NCBI RefSeq assembly: GCF_003240565.2
Contig: NZ_CP117255.1
Coordinates: 1-64,000, forward strand
Length of the DNA: 64,000 nt
From: Rhizobium tumorigenes
Lineage (GTDB): Bacteria; Pseudomonadota; Alphaproteobacteria; Rhizobiales; Rhizobiaceae
Direction of reading: 5' to 3'
Shown: positions 38,348-46,910 of the stretch, one piece after another
Position numbering within the stretch: position 1 is the stretch's first letter
How the letters are laid out: every line of letters starts with the position of its first letter
Program-made: the position numbers and the translations under genes
The notes under the pieces: generated by a model
The model's input: only the letters and a program-made list of their open reading frames with translations
The model's database searches: none
Told to the model about the DNA's origin: nothing

Positions 38348-38836
38348 ATGCTGCCGTCTTTCCTCAGAAGCAAGCCGGACTACGAAGTCGTCGCCATGGT
38401 CTCGCGCGATTGCGCCGACGTATCCGCCCTGCACAGCGCCCGCTTTCCGAAAGCCTGGGGTACAGGCGAATTCCACAGCCTGCTGTCGCAGGAGCCGGTG
38501 TTCGGCTTTGTCGCTCGCCAGACCAATGGCAAGCCGGCACTTTGCGGTTTCGTGCTGGCTCGCCATGTCGCCGACGAGGCGGAGATCCTCACGGTTGCGG
38601 TGCAACCGAAGCTCGGTCGCGCCGGTCTCGGCTGGCGATTGATGCAGGCAGCGATGCGCGAGGCGCACCGGCGCGGCGGTGAAAGCATGTTTCTGGAGGT
38701 CGATGCCGGCAATGTTGCGGCAGTCGGGCTCTACCGCAAGCTGGGCTTCGCCACGGTTGGCGAGCGCAAGGCCTATTACACGGATGCATCCGGTACAAAA
38801 TCGACGGCGCTTGTCATGCGCCGCGATCTTCGCTAG
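38348..38836 (+). CDS. rimI: RimI-like N-alpha-acetyltransferase
   Basis: A 162-residue GNAT, RimI branch: ADEAEILTVAVQPKLGRAGLGWRL (acetyl-CoA loop; within about 76-100), FLEVDAGNVAAVGLYRKLGF and the family's C-terminal KAYYTDASG. RimI acetylates the N terminus of ribosomal protein S18. It starts three bases after tsaB, which is the usual arrangement, so the name is well supported by position. Confidence 0.9.
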   Translation: MLPSFLRSKPDYEVVAMVSRDCADVSALHSARFPKAWGTGEFHSLLSQEPVFGFVARQTNGKPALCGFVLARHVADEAEILTVAVQPKLGRAGLGWRLMQAAMREAHRRGGESMFLEVDAGNVAAVGLYRKLGFATVGERKAYYTDASGTKSTALVMRRDLR

Positions 38837-38874
38837 TCCCTAGGGTCGGATCCACGGGCCAGAAGACGACATCG

Positions 38875-39303
38875 ATGACAGATATTGCCAAATCGCTCGA
38901 GGAGCTCTGTGCCGAACGCGGCATGCGCATGACCGAGCAGCGGCGCGTCATCGCTCGAATCATTGCAGATGCCGAGGATCATCCCGATGTCGAGGAACTG
39001 CATCGCCGCTCGGTGAAGATCGATTCGAAAATCTCCATCTCTACGGTTTACCGCACGGTGAAGCTGTTCGAGGACGCCGGCATTATCACCCGCCACGATT
39101 TTCGAGACGGCCGTTCGCGCTATGAGACGGTTCCGGAAGAGCACCACGATCACCTGATCGACCTGAAGACCGGCGACGTCGTCGAATTCCATTCGCCGGA
39201 AATCGAGGCTTTGCAGGAACGTATCGCCCGCGAGCACGGCTTCCGCCTTGTCGGCCACCGGCTGGAGCTCTATGGCGTGCCGATCAAGAAGGACGAGCAC
39301 TGA
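38875..39303 (+). CDS. mur: Fur-family metalloregulator, probably the Mn-responsive Mur
   Basis: A 142-residue Fur-family repressor: N-terminal winged helix with ISISTVYRTVKLFEDAGII, then a metal-binding and dimerisation half with HHDH (H90, H91, H93). The CxxC structural zinc motifs of E. coli Fur are missing; the only Cys is C12. In Rhizobium and Sinorhizobium the Fur at this locus senses manganese and represses sitABCD/mntH (Mur), with iron control taken over by RirA and Irr. The name is inferred from position and lineage; fur would be an equally common label. Confidence 0.88.
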   Translation: MTDIAKSLEELCAERGMRMTEQRRVIARIIADAEDHPDVEELHRRSVKIDSKISISTVYRTVKLFEDAGIITRHDFRDGRSRYETVPEEHHDHLIDLKTGDVVEFHSPEIEALQERIAREHGFRLVGHRLELYGVPIKKDEH

Positions 39304-39428
39304 GTGCCTGATGTCTACGACAGGGCCGGACGAAGCTTATGCATTCGGAAACCGCAGCTTTGCGGTGAGGGTGTTATTGGGCAGGCGGTGGTAGGTACGC
39401 ACTCCAATACACTTGATGAGGCACGGCC

Positions 39429-40226
39429 TTGATCCACCGGCTTCGCCTTGCCTTCGGTCTGCTGCTTGTGGTGGTCGCCAGCGTTTTCCTGCTGCCGCTG
39501 CAATGTATCTGCCTCTATTTTGACTGGAAGCTGCGTCGCTACCTGCCGCGCCTCTGGCACCGCCTAGTCTGCTATGCCTTCGGGCTGCATATCCGCGTTC
39601 ACGGCGCGCCGGATCGTCGAAGGCCGTTGATGCTGGCATCTAACCACTCGTCCTGGCTGGATATCCTGGTGCTGTCGGCGGTTGCCGATGTTGCCTTCAT
39701 CGCGAAGATCGAGGTGCGCGACTGGCCGATCTTCGGACTGTTCGCGCGGTTGCAGAAGACGGTCTTCGTCGTCCGAGAGCAGAAGCGCAAGACGGGCGAG
39801 CAGGTGAACGAGATTGCCGAGCGCATGGCCGGCGGCGAGATCGTCGTGCTGTTTCCGGAAGGCACAACATCGGACGGCAACCGCCTGCTGGAGGTGAAGT
39901 CCTCGCTGTTCGGGGCGGCGGCGGCGGCTCTTCCGGCCGCACCCGAAGGCGTGGTGCACGTCCAGCCGGTCGCGGTCGCCTATACAGGCATCCACGGCAT
40001 GCCGATGGGGCGCTATCACCGGCCCGTTGCCACATGGCCGGGAGACATCGAGATGATGCCGTCGCTGAAGGGCGTGCTTGCCTGCGGCGCAATCGATGTC
40101 GACGTGCATTTCGGTGAGACGGTCGATTATCGCGCCGACAGCAACCGTAAGCAGGTCGCAGCCGAAGTCACGGAGCGTATTCGCGCCCTGCTTTCGGGCC
40201 TGCTACTCGGTCGCCACAAGACCTGA
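39429..40226 (+). CDS. olsA: OlsA, lyso-ornithine lipid O-acyltransferase (PlsC family)
   Basis: A 265-residue 1-acyl-glycerol-phosphate-acyltransferase-type protein with an N-terminal membrane segment (about 8-31), motif I NHSSWLD (H73...D78) and motif III FPEGTT (142-147). The rhizobial PlsC homologue between fur/mur and miaB is the second acyltransferase of ornithine lipid synthesis, acylating lyso-ornithine lipid from OlsB; it may also have lysophosphatidate activity. Start is TTG with GATGAGG upstream. The olsA name rests on gene order and family, and a plain plsC-like role is the alternative. Confidence 0.78.
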   Translation: MIHRLRLAFGLLLVVVASVFLLPLQCICLYFDWKLRRYLPRLWHRLVCYAFGLHIRVHGAPDRRRPLMLASNHSSWLDILVLSAVADVAFIAKIEVRDWPIFGLFARLQKTVFVVREQKRKTGEQVNEIAERMAGGEIVVLFPEGTTSDGNRLLEVKSSLFGAAAAALPAAPEGVVHVQPVAVAYTGIHGMPMGRYHRPVATWPGDIEMMPSLKGVLACGAIDVDVHFGETVDYRADSNRKQVAAEVTERIRALLSGLLLGRHKT

Positions 40227-40275
40227 CACTCAAGATTGTCTTTTCACACCGTCAAAAAACCACTAGATAGCCGCC

Positions 40276-41667
40276 ATGACCCAGGACAGCGCCCTTCTGA
40301 TCGCCCCGGAAACCCGTGATGGCAGCAACAGCCGCAAGGTCTTCATCAAGACCTACGGCTGCCAGATGAACGTCTACGACTCCACCCGGATGAGCGACGC
40401 GCTGGCGAAGGACGGCTACGAGCCGACCGACGACATGGAAGAGGCCGACCTCGTCCTCCTCAACACCTGCCATATCCGCGAGAAGGCGGCCGAAAAGGTC
40501 TATTCTGCCCTTGGCCGGCTTCGCGACATGAAAAAGCGCAAGGCCGCAGATGGTCGCGAGATGATGATCGGCGTCACCGGCTGCGTCGCCCAGGCCGAAG
40601 GCGAAGAAATCCTGCGCCGGGCGCCGGCCGTCGATGTCGTCATCGGTCCGCAGACCTACCACCGCCTGCCGGACGCGTTGCGCCGCGCCAAGGGCGGAGA
40701 GCGCGTCGTCGATACGGAATATGCCATCGAGGACAAATTCCTGCATCTGCCTATGGCCGAAAGCGCGAAAATCCGCGCCCGCGGCGTCACGGCGTTCCTC
40801 ACGGTGCAGGAAGGCTGCGACAAGTTCTGCACATTCTGTGTCGTGCCTTACACACGCGGTTCAGAGGTTTCCCGGCCAGTGTCGCAGATCGTCGACGAGG
40901 CGGAGAAGCTGGTCGCCGGCGGCGTGCGCGAAGTGACGCTGCTCGGCCAGAACGTCAACGCCTGGCACGGCAAGGGACCGGATGGCGAGGAGTGGAGCCT
41001 TGGCGACCTGCTGTATCGGCTTGCCGACATTCCGGGTCTGGCGCGGCTGCGCTATACCACAAGCCATCCGCGCGACATGGACGACAGGCTGATCAATGCC
41101 CACCGCGACCTGCGTATGCTGATGCCCTATCTGCATCTGCCGGTGCAGGCCGGTTCCAACCGCATCCTAAAAGCGATGAACCGCCGCCACACTGCGGCCG
41201 ACTATCTGGCGCTGGTCGAGCGCATCCGGGCCGTGCGCCCGGATATCGCGCTGTCCGGAGATTTCATCGTCGGCTTTCCGGGGGAGACAGATGAGGATTT
41301 TGAGGATACGCTCACCCTCGTCAAGGCCGTGCGCTATGCACAGGCTTACTCATTCAAATATTCGACGCGTCCCGGTACCCCCGGCGCGGACTTGAAGGAT
41401 CAGGTGCCCGAAGAGATCAAGGCTGAACGGCTGGAACGGTTGCAGGCGCTTCTCACGCGCCAGCAGCAGGAATTTGCCGAAGCCTGCGTCGGCCGCGTGG
41501 TCGATGTGTTGCTCGAAAAGCCCGGTCGCATGCCTGGACAGTTGATAGGTCGCTCTCCGTGGCTGCAATCCGTGAATGTTGATGCAAAGGCATCGCAAAT
41601 CGGTGACATTATCAATGTACGAATCACCGGGACAAGCACCAACAGTCTCTTTGCAGAGCAGGTGTAG
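40276..41667 (+). CDS. miaB: MiaB, tRNA-2-methylthio-N6-dimethylallyladenosine synthase
   Basis: A 463-residue methylthiotransferase that adds a methylthio group to i6A37 of tRNAs reading UNN codons. Seen: N-terminal MTTase domain with the auxiliary cluster Cys residues C29, C65 and C103; radical SAM motif C181-x3-C185-x2-C188; and a C-terminal TRAM domain. Needs two 4Fe-4S clusters. It is the first of the conserved miaB-phoH-ybeY-corC-lnt run. Confidence 0.96.
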   Translation: MTQDSALLIAPETRDGSNSRKVFIKTYGCQMNVYDSTRMSDALAKDGYEPTDDMEEADLVLLNTCHIREKAAEKVYSALGRLRDMKKRKAADGREMMIGVTGCVAQAEGEEILRRAPAVDVVIGPQTYHRLPDALRRAKGGERVVDTEYAIEDKFLHLPMAESAKIRARGVTAFLTVQEGCDKFCTFCVVPYTRGSEVSRPVSQIVDEAEKLVAGGVREVTLLGQNVNAWHGKGPDGEEWSLGDLLYRLADIPGLARLRYTTSHPRDMDDRLINAHRDLRMLMPYLHLPVQAGSNRILKAMNRRHTAADYLALVERIRAVRPDIALSGDFIVGFPGETDEDFEDTLTLVKAVRYAQAYSFKYSTRPGTPGADLKDQVPEEIKAERLERLQALLTRQQQEFAEACVGRVVDVLLEKPGRMPGQLIGRSPWLQSVNVDAKASQIGDIINVRITGTSTNSLFAEQV

Positions 41668-41696
41668 GTCCGAGATTGGCAAAGGAGCTTGACCGC

Positions 41697-42752
41697 TTGA
41701 ACGCACAAGAATTGGTTTCCTCTACTCCGCGCCAGTCCCCTGCCGCGACCGACGCCAATCACTTCGTTCTGACTTTCGAAAACAACAGGTTCGCCAGCGA
41801 GCTGTTCGGTCAGTTCGAACAGAACCTGAAGCTGCTCGAGGAGCGGCTGAAGATCAACGTCCGTGCTCGCGGCAACTCCGTCGTCATCACCGGCGATGTG
41901 CTGGCCACCAACCAGGCCCGGCGCACCCTGGATTACCTCTACGAAAAATTGCAGAAAGGCGGCAGTGTCGAGCCATCCGACGTCGAGGGCGCCATCCGCA
42001 TGGCGCTGGCGGCCGATGACCAGCTGATCCTGCCGACCATGGAGCGCAAGGCCAAGCTGACCATGGCCCAGGTTTCGACCCGCAAGAAGACCATCGTCGC
42101 GCGCACGCCGACGCAGGATGCCTATCTCCGTGCACTCGAGCGCTCGGAACTGGTCTTCGGCTGCGGCCCGGCCGGTACCGGCAAGACCTATCTTGCCGTG
42201 GCGCAGGCCTGCCAACTGCTGGAACGCGGCGCGGTCGAAAAGATCATCCTGTCGCGCCCGGCTGTGGAAGCTGGCGAACGGCTGGGCTTCCTGCCTGGCG
42301 ATATGAAAGAGAAGGTCGATCCCTATCTGCGGCCGCTCTATGACGCGCTTTACGACATGATGCCGGGCGACAAGGTCGAGCGGGCCATTATCGCCGGCGT
42401 CATCGAAATCGCGCCGCTCGCCTTCATGCGCGGCCGTACGCTGGCCAACTCCGCCGTCATCCTCGACGAGGCGCAGAATACGACCTCAATGCAGATGAAG
42501 ATGTTCCTCACCCGTCTTGGCGAAAACTCGCGGATGATCGTCACCGGCGATCCGAGCCAGATCGATCTGCCGCGCGGCGTCAAATCCGGGCTGGTCGAAG
42601 CGTTGCAGTTGTTGACCGGTGTCGAGGGCATTTCGGTCATCCGCTTCAAGGATACCGACATCGTCCGACATCCGCTCGTTGGCCGCATCGTACGCGCCTA
42701 CGATACGATGTACGCGACGCCCGAGACCGAAGAGGCCGATCGGCAGAGCTGA
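41697..42752 (+). CDS. phoH: PhoH-like ATPase
   Basis: A 351-residue PhoH family ATPase, called PhoL or YbeZ in E. coli, with an N-terminal KH-like region and a RecA-like P-loop core (GPAGTGKTY, Walker B VILDEAQNT). It works with YbeY in ribosome maturation and RNA quality control. TTG at 41697 is preferred because GGAG lies nine bases upstream; a TTG at 41676 would add seven residues. The gap to ybeY is 15 bases. An operon of miaB-phoH-ybeY-corC is standard. Confidence 0.93.
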   Translation: MNAQELVSSTPRQSPAATDANHFVLTFENNRFASELFGQFEQNLKLLEERLKINVRARGNSVVITGDVLATNQARRTLDYLYEKLQKGGSVEPSDVEGAIRMALAADDQLILPTMERKAKLTMAQVSTRKKTIVARTPTQDAYLRALERSELVFGCGPAGTGKTYLAVAQACQLLERGAVEKIILSRPAVEAGERLGFLPGDMKEKVDPYLRPLYDALYDMMPGDKVERAIIAGVIEIAPLAFMRGRTLANSAVILDEAQNTTSMQMKMFLTRLGENSRMIVTGDPSQIDLPRGVKSGLVEALQLLTGVEGISVIRFKDTDIVRHPLVGRIVRAYDTMYATPETEEADRQS

Positions 42753-42767
42753 TGCCGGCATGAAGCC

Positions 42768-43274
42768 ATGACCAGACTGGATATACAGATCAGCATCGAG
42801 GAGGGCCGCTGGCCCTCCGAGGAAACCCTTCAGGCAATGGCCGAGCGCGTGCTTGGCGATGCCGCAGACTTTCTGCAGACGGAGGTTCATCAGCCTTTTC
42901 CATCGATGGACCCCGAACTTTCGCTGGTTTTCACCGACGATGCCTCGATACGCGCCATCAACTACGAATGGAGACAGCAGGACAAGCCCACCAATGTCCT
43001 GTCGTTTCCGGCTTTTCCCCTTGCTCCCGGCGGCATGCCTGGTCCCATGCTGGGCGATATCATCATCGCCCGCGAGACGGTGGAGCGCGAGGCGGTCGAT
43101 CTCGACAAGGGCGTGGACGAGCATCTCACTCATCTGATGGTGCATGGATTGTTGCATCTGTTCGGCTACGACCATATGAATGATGAAGACGCCGAACTGA
43201 TGGAAGGTCTTGAGACTCGCATTTTGGCGAGACTTGGCCTAGCAGATCCCTATGCGGGTCAAGACCCGATCTGA
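42768..43274 (+). CDS. ybeY: YbeY endoribonuclease
   Basis: A 168-residue metal-dependent RNase involved in 16S rRNA 3' maturation and 70S quality control. Its H-x3-H-x5-H zinc site is complete: H126, H130, H136 in HGLLHLFGYDH. In Sinorhizobium meliloti a YbeY mutant is pleiotropic, with symbiotic and sRNA effects. The core NVLSFPAFPLAPG strand is typical. It lies eight bases before the corC-like gene. Confidence 0.95.
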   Translation: MTRLDIQISIEEGRWPSEETLQAMAERVLGDAADFLQTEVHQPFPSMDPELSLVFTDDASIRAINYEWRQQDKPTNVLSFPAFPLAPGGMPGPMLGDIIIARETVEREAVDLDKGVDEHLTHLMVHGLLHLFGYDHMNDEDAELMEGLETRILARLGLADPYAGQDPI

Positions 43275-43282
43275 TTGGAACC

Positions 43283-44458
43283 ATGAGCGACTTTACAGCA
43301 AAACCGGCCACTGACGCCAAAGAGCAGGACGCATCCTCCGACGAGGCGGCGAGTAGCAACGGCAGGGCGGGACACAAATCCCAATCCACCTTCTGGAGCC
43401 GTGCGGCGCGTGTGCTGCGTCCGGCACAGGGCTCGCGCCTGCGCGAGGATCTCACCGACGCCCTGATGGTGAACGGCACCGACGATGACGGTTTTTCGGC
43501 CGACGAACGGGCGATGCTGCACAATATCCTGCGCTTCCGGGAGGTGCGTGTGGCCGACGTCATGGTGCCACGCGCCGATATCGAGGCGGTCGATCAGAGC
43601 CTGACCATCGGTGAACTGATGATCCTGTTCGAGGAAAGCGGACGTTCGCGTATGCCCGTCTATTGCGATACGCTCGACGATCCGCGTGGCATGGTGCATA
43701 TCCGCGACCTGCTTTCCTATGTTGCCAAGCAGGCGCGCAACAAGCGCCGGGTCGGCGCCAAGGCTGCGGCAATCGATCCGCAGGTCGCCGCTGTTGCTGC
43801 TGAGAAGGCCGAAAAGGCACCGCGTTCCGCCAAGCCAAACTTCGATCTCGCCCGCGTCGATCTTCGCAAGACCGTTGCCGAAGCCGGTATCATCAGGAAG
43901 ATCCTGTTCGTGCCGCCGTCGATGCTGGCTTCCGACCTGCTTCGGCGCATGCAGGTCAACCGCACCCAGATGGCATTGGTCATCGACGAATATGGTGGAA
44001 CAGACGGTCTCGCCTCGCATGAGGATATCGTCGAGATGGTCGTTGGCGATATCGACGACGAGCACGACGACGAAGAGGTCATGTTCAAGCAGGTCTCGGA
44101 AGACGTTTTCGTCGCCGATGCCCGCGTTGAACTCGAGGACATCGCCCGGGCTATCGGCTCAGACTTCGATGTCAGCGAGGAAGTGGACGACGTCGATACG
44201 CTGGGTGGCCTTATCTTCTCGGCGCTCGGTCGCATTCCGGTGCGTGGTGAGCTTGTCCAGGGGCTTCCCGGGTTCGAGTTCCAGATCCTCGAAGCTGATC
44301 CGCGTCGCATCAAGCGCGTCCGCATCACCCGGAAGCGCCATCCGGTCCGCCGTCGCCCCGTCAAGGGTGAAGTGGAGGCATCCGGTAATGACAAGGACCA
44401 TCCGGCTGTCGACGGGCCGTCCGATGGCGGTGCCGTCAATCGCAACGCAGCAGGCTAG
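43283..44458 (+). CDS. CorC/TlyC-type CBS-domain protein
   Basis: A 391-residue cytoplasmic protein with a pair of CBS domains (about 100-230) and a C-terminal CorC/HlyC FAD-binding-like domain (about 280-370). Opening VADVMVPRADIEAV marks the first CBS, and EYGGTDGLASHEDIVEMVVG closes the second. A low-complexity Ala/Lys-rich insert (about 150-185) lies between the two CBS repeats. E. coli CorC is linked to magnesium efflux; older annotations call it haemolysin. No membrane domain is present, unlike YtfL. Between ybeY and lnt, as usual. Confidence 0.88.
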   Translation: MSDFTAKPATDAKEQDASSDEAASSNGRAGHKSQSTFWSRAARVLRPAQGSRLREDLTDALMVNGTDDDGFSADERAMLHNILRFREVRVADVMVPRADIEAVDQSLTIGELMILFEESGRSRMPVYCDTLDDPRGMVHIRDLLSYVAKQARNKRRVGAKAAAIDPQVAAVAAEKAEKAPRSAKPNFDLARVDLRKTVAEAGIIRKILFVPPSMLASDLLRRMQVNRTQMALVIDEYGGTDGLASHEDIVEMVVGDIDDEHDDEEVMFKQVSEDVFVADARVELEDIARAIGSDFDVSEEVDDVDTLGGLIFSALGRIPVRGELVQGLPGFEFQILEADPRRIKRVRITRKRHPVRRRPVKGEVEASGNDKDHPAVDGPSDGGAVNRNAAG

Positions 44459-44499
44459 GGCTGCTGCTCCAAGCCTTTAAGGGACAAACCGCGCCTTTT

Positions 44500-44539
44500 T
44501 TGAAACACTGCGCAACGGGTTTGATTCGTGGTGTTTCAA
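44500..44539 (+). promoter_or_regulatory. Hairpin abutting the lnt ribosome site
   Basis: TTGAAACAC (44500-44508) pairs perfectly with GTGTTTCAA (44531-44539); the loop is 22 bases. The stem ends exactly where the Shine-Dalgarno GGGAGAG (44540-44546) begins. It could control lnt translation or terminate upstream transcripts. No function is known. Confidence 0.45.
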
Positions 44540-44551
44540 GGGAGAGCGTGC

Positions 44552-46153
44552 ATGGAATGGCTTGCGGACAGGGTCATCCTGGTCTGGGGTTTCAGGCGTG
44601 CCCTGCTTGCCATCGGTGCCGGCGCTATCGGCGTTTTGGCGCTCCCACCCTTCGGCTTCTTTGCCGCAATGTTCGTCTCTTTCACGCTGCTTGTCTGGCT
44701 GCTTGACGGCGCGGCTGCCTCTCCAGGCAGCGGTATCCTCCGCCGTCTGTGGCCAGCTTTCGTTACCGGCTGGCTGTTCGGTTTCGGCTATTTTGTCGCC
44801 GGCCTTTGGTGGCTCGGCCATGCGCTGATGATCGACGCCGAGCAGTTCGCCTGGGCCTTGCCCTTGGCAATTCTCGGGCTGCCGGCGTTTCTCGCGATAT
44901 TCTACGGGCTCGCTTCCGCGCTGGCGAGGCTTGTCTGGTCCGACGGTCTGGGACGAATCGCGGCACTGGCTTTTGCATTCGGCCTTATCGAATGGCTACG
45001 CAGTTTCGTCTTTACCGGCTTTCCCTGGAATGCCATCGGCTATGGCATGATGCCGACGCCGCTGATGATGCAGTCGGCCCACCTGATCGGCATGCTGGGG
45101 GTGACGGTGCTGTCCGTTTTCGTCTTTGCCGCACCGGCGCTGTTGGGCACCCGCAACGGCGCCATCCCAGGCATCACGCTCGCCGTCATCCTGTTTGCTG
45201 CCCATCTCGGCTACGGCTACTACGCACTACACCTGCCGGAGCCTGCCTTCCGGGCCGATGCCAAGGCGCCGGTCGTGCGCGTCATCCAGCCCGATATCGA
45301 CCAGGAGGCAAAGCAGGACAGTGACGGCGATCGCAACGCGATATTTGAGAAGCATCTGGCGTTGTCAGCGGCGGCACCGAAGGATGGTGGCAAGCGGCCG
45401 GACATCATCGTCTGGCCGGAAACGGCACTTCCCTTTCTCCTGACCGACAACCGGGACGCCCTGACCCGCATTGCGGACGTGCTCTCCGACGACCAGATCC
45501 TCATCACCGGCGCCGTGCGGGCCGAGGACATGGGGCCGGGGACGCCGCCGCGCTACTACAATTCGATCTACGTAATCGATGGCCGCGGGCAGATCATCGG
45601 CGCTGCGGACAAGGTGCACCTGGTGCCGTTCGGCGAATATGTGCCTTTCGAGAGCATCCTCCAGAATTTCGGCATCGCCAACATCGTCCAAATGCCGGGT
45701 GGTTTTTCAGCTGCCGCTCGCCGCCCGCTGCTGAGCCTGCCATCAAGCATCCGGCTCTACCCGCTGCTCTGCTACGAAATCATCTTTCCTGAAGAGATGA
45801 CGCCCGATATCGCCAAGGCCGACGCCATCGTCAATGTCACCAATGACGGCTGGTTCGGTGACACACCCGGACCCTATCAGCATTTTCAGCAGGCCCGTGT
45901 CCGCGCCGTAGAGTATGGCCTGCCGCTCATCCGCAGCGCCAACAGCGGAATTTCTGCCCTGGTCGATTCTCATGGACGGCTCGTCGCGGGTCTTGATCTC
46001 GGCCAGCAGGGATTCGTCGACGCCACCTTGGGTAGCGTAGACCAAACCAAAATAGGCGAAAAACTGCGGGTTCTGTACTTCTGGTTGGCACTTGCGTGCA
46101 TGGGTCTGATTGCGGTGATTTCACGCATGGGTTTTATTTCAGCCCTGAATTGA
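44552..46153 (+). CDS. lnt: Apolipoprotein N-acyltransferase (Lnt)
   Basis: A 533-residue membrane enzyme completing lipoprotein maturation by N-acylation of the diacylated Cys. Six to seven N-terminal helices are followed by a nitrilase-type domain with the Glu-Lys-Cys triad E290 (WPETALPF), K354 (DKVHLVPFGEY) and C407 (LLCYEIIFP). In Sinorhizobium medicae the orthologue ActA is required for acid tolerance and lies next to phrR, as here. ATG at 44552 is seven bases from GGGAGAG; a GTG at 44528 adds eight residues. Confidence 0.96.
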   Translation: MEWLADRVILVWGFRRALLAIGAGAIGVLALPPFGFFAAMFVSFTLLVWLLDGAAASPGSGILRRLWPAFVTGWLFGFGYFVAGLWWLGHALMIDAEQFAWALPLAILGLPAFLAIFYGLASALARLVWSDGLGRIAALAFAFGLIEWLRSFVFTGFPWNAIGYGMMPTPLMMQSAHLIGMLGVTVLSVFVFAAPALLGTRNGAIPGITLAVILFAAHLGYGYYALHLPEPAFRADAKAPVVRVIQPDIDQEAKQDSDGDRNAIFEKHLALSAAAPKDGGKRPDIIVWPETALPFLLTDNRDALTRIADVLSDDQILITGAVRAEDMGPGTPPRYYNSIYVIDGRGQIIGAADKVHLVPFGEYVPFESILQNFGIANIVQMPGGFSAAARRPLLSLPSSIRLYPLLCYEIIFPEEMTPDIAKADAIVNVTNDGWFGDTPGPYQHFQQARVRAVEYGLPLIRSANSGISALVDSHGRLVAGLDLGQQGFVDATLGSVDQTKIGEKLRVLYFWLALACMGLIAVISRMGFISALN

Positions 46154-46311
46154 CCTAAAACCCCTAAAAAGGCATAGTGGTCCACGACGCCAGTCTTTAC
46201 GTAAGATGGCGATCAAGCGAATATGGCTCTGCAACGTGGCGTTATATAAGCATGGTCGGGGGAAGTGGGGGCGAAGAAGCCGATTCAACCAGAGCTAGTT
46301 AGGGCATTATA

Positions 46312-46731
46312 ATGATCGAAAATAAAAAGAAGCCGAATCCAATCGACATCCACGTCGGTAGCCGGATCCGTCTACGTCGTACCATGCTGGGCATGAGCCA
46401 GGAAAAACTTGGTGAAAGCCTTGGCATCACGTTCCAGCAAATCCAGAAATACGAAAAGGGCACCAACCGCGTTGGCGCCAGTCGTCTTCAGAACATTTCC
46501 AGCATCCTCAACGTGCCGGTCTCGTTCTTCTTCGAAGACGCACCCGGAGATCACTCGACGTCGGCTAGCGGCATGGCTGAAGCCTCGAGCTCCAACTACG
46601 TGGTCGACTTCCTGTCATCCTCGGAAGGCCTTCAGCTCAATCGTGCTTTCGTCAAGATTTCGGATGCAAAGGTCCGCCGCAAGGTCGTCGAACTGGTTAA
46701 GGCACTGGCTGCCGAAGCCGACGCCGAGTAA
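46312..46731 (+). CDS. praR: PraR/PhrR-like XRE-family regulator
   Basis: A 139-residue protein with an N-terminal Cro/C1-type HTH (about 14-70, IRLRRTMLGMSQEKLGESLG and FQQIQKYEKGTNR) and a C-terminal helical segment. In Rhizobium leguminosarum the same position is held by PraR, a repressor of the rhi, rai and cin quorum-sensing genes and of biofilm functions; in Sinorhizobium it is PhrR, induced at low pH next to actA (lnt). The assignment rests on position plus HTH family. It has 158 bases of upstream sequence and a clear terminator. Confidence 0.82.
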   Translation: MIENKKKPNPIDIHVGSRIRLRRTMLGMSQEKLGESLGITFQQIQKYEKGTNRVGASRLQNISSILNVPVSFFFEDAPGDHSTSASGMAEASSSNYVVDFLSSSEGLQLNRAFVKISDAKVRRKVVELVKALAAEADAE

Positions 46732-46754
46732 CCACCGGCTACATATGAAGACGC

Positions 46755-46783
46755 AAAGGCGGTCATTTTGGCCGCCTTTTGCA
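46755..46783 (+). terminator. Rho-independent terminator after the praR-like gene
   Basis: AAAGGCGGTC (46755-46764) pairs with GGCCGCCTTT (46770-46779), with one G-T wobble and a five-base loop, and runs into TTGCATGTTT. It lies 24 bases after the stop codon. Confidence 0.85.
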
Positions 46784-46814
46784 TGTTTGGCGCAAAAATC
46801 TTAACCGGAAAGTG

Positions 46815-46832
46815 GGATATAAAGATATATCC
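46815..46832. promoter_or_regulatory. GGATATA-N4-TATATCC palindrome upstream of metK
   Basis: A perfect seven-base-arm palindrome 79 bases before the metK start. It resembles the AT-rich ATATAAAGATAT type sites of the S-adenosylhomocysteine-responsive regulator SahR/SamR described for alphaproteobacterial methionine genes, but the match was judged by eye only. Confidence 0.45.
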
Positions 46833-46910
46833 ATGTCCTTCTGTGCCTTGTCATTCGGCTTTGAACTGACTAACACAGACCCAGCTTTATTCTTTGAGGG
46901 GAATTCCCGC

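Noticed and set aside
37118..38668. 516-codon minus-strand frame
   Set aside because: Antisense to nfu, tsaB and rimI, all convincing genes in a conserved order.
46740..46910. SAM riboswitch upstream of metK
   Set aside because: The hairpin there is a standard terminator for the preceding gene and no SAM-I, SAM-II or SAM-V core could be recognised.
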